In this document: positions 5,541 to 10,663 of the stretch, one piece after another | How the letters are laid out: each line of letters begins with the position of its first letter | Numbering within the stretch: position 1 is the stretch's first letter | Assembly: GCA_947588325.1 (NCBI GenBank) | Contig: CANPYH010000043.1 | Coordinates: 1 to 10,663 of the forward strand | Direction of reading: 5' to 3' | Source: an uncultured Clostridia bacterium | GTDB lineage: Bacteria > Bacillota > Clostridia > Christensenellales > Pumilibacteraceae | Length of the DNA: 10,663 nt | Notes under the pieces: generated by a model | Told to the model about the DNA's origin: nothing | Databases searched by the model: none | What the model saw: only the letters and a program-made list of their open reading frames with translations | Translations under genes and position numbers: made by a program

Positions 5541-8500
5541 TTATTGCCCGCTCGGCGGTGCGTCCGACGATATATCCACTACCGTCTCTTTTCTGTCGTC
5601 GTCCTCGTTATACAGCTTCTCTTTTTTAAGCGCTTCGAGCAGCCGCTGTTCTTCGCGCCGTTCTTTCTCCGCCCTTGCCTCGGCGACTTCGACGGTCTGC
5701 GGATTGACGTTTATAGCCTTGACCACGGCGTGCACTATCTGCACTATACAATAAGCCGAAAGCGCGACGGTGGAAATAAACAGCCAGTCGGAAAGCCGCA
5801 ATACGGCAGCCTCAGCTCCGTCCGCAAGCGTTTGCGTATACACAATGCCGAACATGGGCGAAAGCACGCTGGACGCGAGCACGCATAGCCCGAACGTCCC
5901 GACCACGAGGGTTATCCGATAGGCATTGAAGGGTTGGCAGAGCCGCATCAGCATCATAAAGCCCGCGAAGGTCAGCACGATCACGGCCATATCGTTAAAC
6001 CGCGCGTCGAGCTGGGTTGTGTGCGCCGTCAGCGTCCAATATACATATACCGCGATAATCGCTATGGACATGGTGACGCCGCCGGGTACGCTGTTCTTGA
6101 GCATATTCGCCATAAACCGACCCTGCACTCGCTCCTTGTTGACCTGCAAGGCGAGGAAGAGCGAAGGAATGGCGGTGATGAATATCTCGTACATCAGCGT
6201 CATGTTTGTCGTGAAGAAATAGGGCGAGCCGATGATAAGGCAGGCGATCGTGAGCAGTACCGTCATTATGGTCTTGGTCAGGTACAGCGACGAGGACATG
6301 GCTATGTTATTTATAACCCGTCTGCCCTCGACAACGACGTCGGGCATGGACGTGAAGTTATTATCCATGAGTATGAGGTGCGCGACGTTACGCGCCGCCT
6401 CCGCGCCCGAAGCCATGGACACCGCGCAGTCCGCCTGCCGCATGGCGAGTATGTCGTTTACGCCGTCCCCCGTCATGGCCACGGTGTGACCCTTGGTTTT
6501 CATGCTACGGACGAGTATGCTCTTTTGCTCGGGAGTTACCCGTCCGAATACGGTGTATCTGTTTGCCGCCTCGACCACTTCCCTTGCCGAAAGCCCTTCG
6601 AGGGAGATATACTTATCCGCGTCCGCCACGCCCACGCGCTTTGCCACTTCGGAGACGGTTATGGGGTTGTCGCCCGATATGACCTTGACGGCGACGTCGT
6701 TCTCCTTGAACCAACGTATGGTCTCGATTACATCCTCGCGGATACGGTCCTCGATAACGATTATTCCCACGGCTTTGCGGGAGGCGGGGAGCTTATCCCC
6801 GTGTATCTCCGCCGTCGAGTGAGCGAGCGCCATGACGCGGTAGCCCTGCGCGGCGTTGTCGTCGACGAGCTTGCGGAGCTTAACCCCCATCTCGCCGAAA
6901 ACGAACTCGGGTGCGCCGAGCATATAAGTCCCCTTGTCCTCGAAGGTCACCGCCGAGAGTTTGCGCACCGACGAGAAGGGCACCACCGTCTTGGGCACGA
7001 ACTTTTGCGAGTAGCCGAAGTAGTCGCCGAGGGCAATCGCCGTCTGGTTATTATCCCCCGTCGCCGACAGCATCGCCCCTATGATATCCGACAGGCTCTC
7101 ACCGTCCGAGCGCAGGCGTATGACGTTTTTAACCCGCATAAACCCGTCGGTTATGGTGCCCGTCTTGTCTAAACACAGCACGTCCACCCGCGCCAGCATC
7201 TCTATGCAATATATGTTCTGCACGAGGGTATGCCGCTTGGCAAGGCGCAACACCGACAGCGCGAGAGCGACCGAAGTCAGCAGGAACATGCCCGTCGGGA
7301 CCATGCCGATTACCGCGCCCGACACCGATGTTATGACGTTGTATACCAGCGCGTTGCCGTCATGCCCCCATACCGTCGTGTAACTGCCGTTGGTAATCAG
7401 ACTGTTTGCCGTGCGGATAATGAGTATGATTGCCAGCGGTATCATGACTATGGATACCAGCTTGATGATAAGGTTGATTGCGTTGTTTAGTTCGCTCTTC
7501 GGCTTCTTGTACTTCTTTGCGTATGAGGCGAGCGTCTCGATATAGTTGTCGTTACCGATCTTATCCACCCGCGCGCGGCAGCTTCCCGAGGTCACGAAGG
7601 CGCCCGAGAACACCGTATCGCCCACACGCTTGTGTACGGGCACCGATTCGCCCGTCAGCATGGACTCGTTTACTTCGCACTCCCCGCGCACTACTATCGA
7701 GTCCGAGCATATCTGCTTGCCCGCTTCGAGGTATATTATGTCGTCGAGCACGATTTCGTGGACGGGCACGGCGCGGACGCTGCCGTCCCGCACCACCATT
7801 GCCGTCGGAGCGGTTATTATCTTCAGCTTGTCCACCGTCATTTTGGAGCGGATCTCAAGTATTATCCCGATGCCCGTGTTGGCAAGCGCAATAACGGCGA
7901 AGAGGAACTTACTCCAATCCTTCGACCAGTCGGCGACTATCGCCAGCGCAATGAATATGACAAGAACTATCCCGTTGAGATAGGTGAATATGTTGGACGT
8001 AAATATACGCAGATAGGTCCTGCCCTTGACCTTGGTCGCCTCGTTGGTCAGCCCGTCGTCTATGCGCTTCGCCACCTGCGCGGCGGTCAGTCCGTCGTCC
8101 GCCGTCGGGTTGTACCTCTCGGCAAGCGCGGGCGGCACCCTCTCGCTGTTCTTTTTCGCCTTGCCCTTCTTCTTCGCGGCGGAGTAGTCGAGCAGGTCGA
8201 TCGCCGAAGTGCTCTCTTCCGTCTCTGCCGTCACTTCCTGCCCCTCGACATATAAGTCGGCGGAGTCGCGCGGAGCGGGTGCGTCTTTATCCGTTACGGC
8301 GGCTTCGGTCTTGGCGGGCTTTTCGCCGTCAGGGTCGGGCTTAACCGTTTTAGCCGACTTTGCCGGGGGCGTGACAGCCGATTTTGTTGCGGGTGCGGGT
8401 TCGGTCCCGGCGGGTTTAACGTCGGGCTCCTCGGGCTTAACCGTTTTAGCGGGCGCGGGAGAGGATCTGACGGGCTTATTAGGCTCGGTCAAAGAACGCC

Positions 8501-8558
8501 TGTCCACTATGCGGGCGCCCCTCTCGTTATTTTTTCCCTTTTTGTCCGTACCTGCCAT
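5541..8558 (-). CDS. P-type cation-transporting ATPase, CtpE/Exp7-like, with long disordered N-terminus
   Basis: Membrane pump moving a cation at the cost of ATP; the ion is not certain. It has 1005 residues. Residues 1-155 are Lys/Pro/Ala/Glu-rich low complexity with no Cys or His metal-binding motif. Then come an N-terminal helix pair (about 190-236), the actuator domain with TGES (302-305), TM3-TM4 (361-437), the phosphorylation motif DKTGT (D464), the nucleotide domain with LGAPEF (547-552), TGDGVND (696-702) and six C-terminal membrane segments (about 755-946). The last 55 residues are a charged tail. Ten membrane segments fit CtpE-like Ca2+-type pumps. TM4 reads VPTGM (420-424) where classical Ca2+ pumps have PEGL, so the ligand Glu is absent. 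The ATG at 8558 lacks a Shine-Dalgarno site and sits 9 nt below a -10 box. A later GTG (residue 18) is a less likely start. Confidence 0.93.
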   Translation of the reverse strand: MAGTDKKGKNNERGARIVDRRSLTEPNKPVRSSPAPAKTVKPEEPDVKPAGTEPAPATKSAVTPPAKSAKTVKPDPDGEKPAKTEAAVTDKDAPAPRDSADLYVEGQEVTAETEESTSAIDLLDYSAAKKKGKAKKNSERVPPALAERYNPTADDGLTAAQVAKRIDDGLTNEATKVKGRTYLRIFTSNIFTYLNGIVLVIFIALAIVADWSKDWSKFLFAVIALANTGIGIILEIRSKMTVDKLKIITAPTAMVVRDGSVRAVPVHEIVLDDIIYLEAGKQICSDSIVVRGECEVNESMLTGESVPVHKRVGDTVFSGAFVTSGSCRARVDKIGNDNYIETLASYAKKYKKPKSELNNAINLIIKLVSIVMIPLAIILIIRTANSLITNGSYTTVWGHDGNALVYNVITSVSGAVIGMVPTGMFLLTSVALALSVLRLAKRHTLVQNIYCIEMLARVDVLCLDKTGTITDGFMRVKNVIRLRSDGESLSDIIGAMLSATGDNNQTAIALGDYFGYSQKFVPKTVVPFSSVRKLSAVTFEDKGTYMLGAPEFVFGEMGVKLRKLVDDNAAQGYRVMALAHSTAEIHGDKLPASRKAVGIIVIEDRIREDVIETIRWFKENDVAVKVISGDNPITVSEVAKRVGVADADKYISLEGLSAREVVEAANRYTVFGRVTPEQKSILVRSMKTKGHTVAMTGDGVNDILAMRQADCAVSMASGAEAARNVAHLILMDNNFTSMPDVVVEGRRVINNIAMSSSLYLTKTIMTVLLTIACLIIGSPYFFTTNMTLMYEIFITAIPSLFLALQVNKERVQGRFMANMLKNSVPGGVTMSIAIIAVYVYWTLTAHTTQLDARFNDMAVIVLTFAGFMMLMRLCQPFNAYRITLVVGTFGLCVLASSVLSPMFGIVYTQTLADGAEAAVLRLSDWLFISTVALSAYCIVQIVHAVVKAINVNPQTVEVAEARAEKERREEQRLLEALKKEKLYNEDDDRKETVVDISSDAPPSGQ
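8335..8450. repeat. 20-bp direct repeat in the ATPase N-terminal coding region
   Basis: The same 20 bases occur at 8335-8354 and 8431-8450, 96 bp apart and in the same reading frame. They encode two copies of AKTVKP in the low-complexity extension (around residues 37-42 and 69-74). This suggests that the extension grew by in-frame duplication of about 32 codons followed by drift. Confidence 0.7.
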
Positions 8559-8567
8559 TGTATGTTT

Positions 8568-8595
8568 ATTATAACAGATTATCGCGAAATTGCAA
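8568..8595 (-). promoter_or_regulatory. ATPase gene promoter abutting the start codon
   Basis: The -10 box TATAAT (8573-8568), with an upstream TG (extended -10), is 16 bp from TTGCAA (8595-8590) on the minus strand. Only 9 nt separate the -10 box from the ATG at 8558. A start site at the usual distance would fall near 8561, leaving about 3 nt of leader, so the transcript would be essentially leaderless. Confidence 0.7.
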
Positions 8596-8651
8596 GTGGT
8601 TTTTGACTAACTTTTGAGGAATAAAATCGTTTTTTTTGACGCTCCCGCGCG

Positions 8652-9527
8652 CTATTGGCCGTCGCCCTTTCCGTGCTCGGTCAGATACCGCAAAGCCTGA
8701 CGGATAATCGCCCGCGCCTCCTCCCACTCGGGGTGCTTGACGGGGTATATGTGCGAGTACGCGCGCTTGCCCGCCTTCTTGCCCGCGTAGTTCAGACAAT
8801 ACTCCCTGCCCGCCGAAGTCAGCCTGCCCGAAAAGTCGAGGGTCTGGCGGCGGAGGAAGTCCCCGCGCGAGGTGACGAGGTAGCAGGGCGGCGGCGACCA
8901 CTCGGCAAGAGCGCTCATTATGCGGGATAACGCTCTCTCCCTGCCGAAGAACGCGAAGTCGCGGAGGGAGCGCATAAGCGGCGAGGAGTCGAGGTCGTAC
9001 AGCCCCGAGATAAAGAGGCAGCCCCGAACGGTTATCCCCTTCCCCTCCGTCCTGCGAGCAGAGCGAGCCGAGCAAGCCGCCGCCGCAAGCGAGAGAAAGG
9101 CGCCCGCCGAGTCCCCGCACAGATACGCCGCCGACCCGTCCCCGCCGTATGCGCGTATATTCCGCGCCGTCCAGTCCATCGCCGACATCACGTCGCGAAC
9201 CTGACAGTCCGCCGTCACATCGGGCACGAGGCGGTAATTAACGGAGACCACGGCATATCCGCACAGAGCCAGCTCGTAGCAGAACCGCCTGTTGAGCGAC
9301 TTGTTGCCGTATATGAGCGCGCCGCCGTGCACGTCGATAATCACGGGCAGGTTGGTTCGCGCGAGGGGGGTGTATACGTCCAAAGTCTGCTCGGGGGCGG
9401 TGCCGTACGGTATGTCGCAATGCGCCCTTACCCCGCTCGGTAACGGCTGCTCCTCCCTCTTCGCGTCCACCCCCGCCATTATCCGCGCGAGCAAGGCGAA
9501 TATCGCTGTGCGTATTATTTTCGTCAT
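8652..9527 (-). CDS. Alpha/beta hydrolase, esterase of the hormone-sensitive-lipase type
   Basis: Likely carboxylesterase or lipase-like hydrolase; the natural substrate is unknown. It has 291 residues, typical for COG0657-type enzymes. The oxyanion-hole motif is HGGA (67-70, in IIDVHGGALIYG), the nucleophile elbow is GDSAG with Ser140, the acid is probably Asp223 (in TSRGDF), and the base is probably His259 (in YSHIYPV) with the following HPEWEEA. So the catalytic triad looks complete. The short N-terminal hydrophobic run (about 4-20) is too weak to call a signal peptide. No Shine-Dalgarno site precedes the ATG; a CATAAT box ends 9 nt before it, with only a poor -35. It is divergent from the DJ-1 gene and 93 nt upstream of the ATPase gene. 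No terminator is visible in that gap, but the ATPase has its own promoter. Confidence 0.88.
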   Translation of the reverse strand: MTKIIRTAIFALLARIMAGVDAKREEQPLPSGVRAHCDIPYGTAPEQTLDVYTPLARTNLPVIIDVHGGALIYGNKSLNRRFCYELALCGYAVVSVNYRLVPDVTADCQVRDVMSAMDWTARNIRAYGGDGSAAYLCGDSAGAFLSLAAAACSARSARRTEGKGITVRGCLFISGLYDLDSSPLMRSLRDFAFFGRERALSRIMSALAEWSPPPCYLVTSRGDFLRRQTLDFSGRLTSAGREYCLNYAGKKAGKRAYSHIYPVKHPEWEEARAIIRQALRYLTEHGKGDGQ

Positions 9528-9562
9528 TCAACTTTTATTATGCGGCGAAAGGGAAAAATGTA

Positions 9563-9591
9563 TTGAAATTTCCCGCAGACTTTGTTATAAT
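9563..9591 (+). promoter_or_regulatory. DJ-1 gene promoter (TTGAAA-17-TATAAT, extended -10)
   Basis: The -35 TTGAAA (9563-9568) and the perfect -10 TATAAT (9586-9591) are 17 bp apart, and TG precedes the -10 box at the extended position. The predicted start is about 9598, which gives the DJ-1 gene an unusually long leader of about 220 nt. The promoter lies in the space shared with the divergent hydrolase gene. Confidence 0.85.
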
Positions 9592-9597
9592 ATCTTC

Positions 9598-9817
9598 GTA
9601 AGGGCTTCCCCGCCATGCGGGACATTGCGCAATAGTAGGCGAAAGGATATGCGTGCGGGGATAGTGTGCAATAATTTGTTCGCCGGTAGCCCGCAAGAGT
9701 GCGCAAAAGAGCCGCGTATGGGCGCGGCTGTAACGGCGAAGCGGGATTACCGCGATATGCGGGAGCGGGGCTTAACCGAATATGCGGGAGCGGAGCTTAA
9801 CCGCAAAAGGAGGAATT
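9598..9817 (+). promoter_or_regulatory. Long, structured 5' leader of the DJ-1 gene
   Basis: About 220 nt between the predicted transcription start and the ATG hold no convincing gene. Visible pairings are CCCGC/GCGGG (9609-9613 with 9617-9621), the palindrome at 9624-9633, GGCGAA/TTCGCC (9638-9643 with 9679-9684) and AGCCGCG/CGCGGCT (9710-9716 with 9723-9729). None has a following U-tract, so a transcription attenuator is not supported. I find no consensus of a riboswitch class I know. The 3' half is repeat-derived (9726-9804). Confidence 0.45.
9755..9804 (+). repeat. 25-bp tandem repeat, two copies
   Basis: Units 9755-9779 and 9780-9804 are adjacent and differ at 2 of 25 bases. The second unit ends 2 bases before the DJ-1 ribosome binding site AAGGAGG (9807-9813). 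Each unit has a purine-rich GCGGGAGCGG part followed by GCTTAACCG, similar in style to the repeat at 9726-9751 and in the rpsG-fusA gap. Confidence 0.85.
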
Positions 9818-10357
9818 ATGAAAAAAGTATACGCGTTTATCGCGGACGGGAGCGAAGAGGTCGAGTGCCTCGCGGTTGTGGACATTCTGAAGCGGGGCGG
9901 CGTGGACGTCGTGCTGACTTCCGTCGGGGATAAGACGGTGGTCGGCTCGCACGGCATAACGATTGTCGCCGACAAGACCTTTGCCGAGTGCGACTTTTCG
10001 GACGCCGACGCGCTCTTTTTGCCGGGCGGTATGCCGGGGACCAAAAACCTCGCCGCGCACAAGGGGTTGCGGCAACTCCTGCTGTCGGCAAAGGACGTGC
10101 GCCTCGCGGCTATTTGCGCCGCGCCCTCCGTCCTCGGCCGCCTCGGTCTGCTCGAGGGCAGGACGGCTACCTGCTTCCCCGGCTTCGAAGAGGAACTTAT
10201 CGGGGCTGTCTACTCCCCTCTCGGCGTGGTCACCGACGGTAACGTCACCACCGCTCGCGGCCTCGGCTTCGCCATCGACCTCGGGCTGGAGCTCCTCGGT
10301 CTGCTCGAAGGTAAAGCCACGGCTAACAAAGTCAAGTCCGCAATACAGCACCCGTAA
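9818..10357 (+). CDS. DJ-1/PfpI family protein (YajL/ThiJ-like)
   Basis: Small cytoplasmic protein of the DJ-1 superfamily. Homologues are linked to oxidative-stress protection and have been reported as glyoxalases or deglycases, activities that are debated. It has 179 residues. The reactive cysteine is C100 in AAICAAPSVL, and its partner acid is E16 in GSEEVE, matching Cys106 and Glu18 of human DJ-1. LPGGMPG (68-74) is the usual Gly-rich turn. The C-terminal motif reads TARGLGFAIDLG where YajL has TSRGPGTAIDFG, a changed turn near the active site. An in-frame ATG 12 codons upstream (9782) is rejected, because it lies inside the tandem repeat while ATG 9818 has AAGGAGG at 9807-9813 and gives the standard N-terminus MKKVYAF. 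It is monocistronic as far as visible. Confidence 0.93.
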   Translation: MKKVYAFIADGSEEVECLAVVDILKRGGVDVVLTSVGDKTVVGSHGITIVADKTFAECDFSDADALFLPGGMPGTKNLAAHKGLRQLLLSAKDVRLAAICAAPSVLGRLGLLEGRTATCFPGFEEELIGAVYSPLGVVTDGNVTTARGLGFAIDLGLELLGLLEGKATANKVKSAIQHP

Positions 10358-10401
10358 ATGCGGAAGAGGAGTTAAGAGAAATATGTGAAAGCCGTCCGCA
10401 G

Positions 10402-10592
10402 CGAAAAACTTAACGGGTAAAAAATCCGCACACAGAGAGAAAATTCAGCGGACGGGAAAAATTATTGACAGGCACGGGCATTTGCGACGAAAAATTTAAC
10501 CGACAAAAAAGATAGCAAGAAAAAGACGTCTGCAGGGAGAAATTTATCGGGCGCGGAAAATCATTGACAATCGGGCGAGCATTTGTTATAAT
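10402..10592 (+). repeat. Divergent tandem duplication upstream of tRNA-Ser
   Basis: The 248-nt stretch 10358-10605 has no gene. Two related copies lie head to tail in it: about 10402-10485 and 10488-10585. Both begin CGAAAAA(C/T)TTAAC, continue through a GAGAAA...CGG...GGAAAA tract, and end ATTGACA then GCATTTG. The second copy carries about 13 extra bases in its middle, so the offset changes from 86 to 99. Copy 2 holds the working tRNA promoter. Copy 1 keeps TTGACA at 10465-10470 but has CGAAAA at the -10 position. An 8-bp inverted repeat (10392-10399 with 10448-10455) also lies here, without terminator features. Confidence 0.6.
10564..10592 (+). promoter_or_regulatory. tRNA-Ser promoter (TTGACA-17-TATAAT, extended -10)
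   Basis: A perfect consensus -35 (10564-10569) and -10 (10587-10592) with a 17-bp spacer and a TG extension. The predicted start near 10599 is about 7 nt before the mature tRNA 5' end, as expected for a stable RNA gene. Confidence 0.93.
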
Positions 10593-10605
10593 GCGCCTTG
10601 TTCAC

Positions 10606-10663
10606 GGAGGCTTATCGAAGCGGTCATAACGAGGCGGTCTTGAAAACCGTTTGGGTGAAAGCC
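10606..10663 (+). tRNA. tRNA-Ser(UGA), 5' part (cut by the window edge)
   Basis: The 5' acceptor arm GGAGGCT is followed by a D-arm and an anticodon arm with the 5-bp stem 10634-10638/10646-10650 and the loop CTTGAAA (10639-10645). The anticodon TGA at 10641-10643 reads UCA and other UCN serine codons. The sequence after the anticodon stem (TTGGGTGAAAGCC) is the start of the long variable arm typical of class II tRNA-Ser. The T-arm and the 3' acceptor strand lie beyond the window. Confidence 0.92.

Noticed and set aside
4776..5888. Plus-strand 370-codon open frame across the radical SAM and ATPase genes
   Set aside because: It runs antisense over two real genes and their intergenic hairpin; there is no family resemblance.
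5934..7172. Plus-strand 412-codon open frame inside the ATPase gene
   Set aside because: Antisense shadow of the conserved P-type ATPase core, with unusual His/Arg/Tyr-rich composition.
8569..9120. 183-codon minus-strand open frame overlapping the hydrolase
   Set aside because: Out-of-frame with the hydrolase, whose HGG, GDSAG and His motifs are clear; the alternative has low-complexity Gly/Arg/Leu composition.
9782..9817. Earlier in-frame ATG for the DJ-1 gene (adds 12 residues)
   Set aside because: It lies in the repeat unit, has no ribosome binding site, and the family N-terminus begins at the ATG at 9818 with a strong site.
9649..9933. Possible upstream ORF in the DJ-1 leader starting at 9649
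   Set aside because: AAAGGA is only 1-2 nt from the ATG, the frame continues through the tandem repeats and overlaps DJ-1 out of frame, and the product resembles nothing.
10392..10455. 8-bp inverted repeat CCGTCCGC/GCGGACGG as a DJ-1 terminator
   Set aside because: The arms are 48 nt apart and no U-tract follows, so an intrinsic terminator is not supported.
1..10663. CRISPR array, IS element, prophage, toxin-antitoxin or defence genes
   Set aside because: No regularly spaced repeats, transposase, integrase or phage-like proteins were seen on either strand; the content is housekeeping and ordinary metabolic genes.

Overview
The window looks like a chromosomal segment of a Gram-positive anaerobe-type bacterium, most likely a Clostridia-like Bacillota with fairly GC-rich codon third positions. 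The reasons are strong AGGAGG-type ribosome binding sites, TTGACA/TATAAT promoters, a compact str operon (rpsL-rpsG-fusA, then tuf), a PflX-type radical SAM protein and a CtpE/Exp7-like P-type ATPase. Genus cannot be fixed from sequence reading alone. There is no sign of phage, IS elements, CRISPR or plasmid functions.

Layout. Positions 1-3800 hold the translation operon, all on the minus strand: promoter at 3772-3800, rpsL, rpsG, fusA, then a second promoter at 518-546 in front of tuf, which runs off the left edge. Positions 3854-9527 hold four more minus-strand genes. In order of transcription these are an alpha/beta hydrolase (8652-9527), a 1005-residue P-type cation ATPase with a long disordered N-terminus (5541-8558), a PflX-like radical SAM protein (4602-5489) behind a weak terminator-like hairpin, and an unrecognised basic 214-residue protein (3854-4498). 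From 9563 the window switches to the plus strand: a consensus promoter, a ~220-nt leader with repeats, a DJ-1/PfpI gene (9818-10357), a 248-nt gene-free stretch with a degenerate tandem duplication, and a consensus promoter driving tRNA-Ser(UGA), which is cut by the right edge.

How the genes work together. rpsL/rpsG/fusA/tuf make 30S proteins and elongation factors and form a true functional unit. The others look like separate housekeeping or accessory genes; only the ATPase and radical SAM gene are plausibly co-transcribed. Ribosomal genes and DJ-1 have strong Shine-Dalgarno sites. The ATPase, the hydrolase and the 214-residue protein have none. For the ATPase, the -10 box lies so close to the ATG that the mRNA may be leaderless.

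No clearly novel system is visible. The most unusual features are a short repeat shared by the fusA and DJ-1 leaders just upstream of their ribosome binding sites, the ATPase start architecture and its TM4 motif VPTGM where classical Ca2+ pumps have PEGL, and the duplicated promoter region in front of tRNA-Ser.
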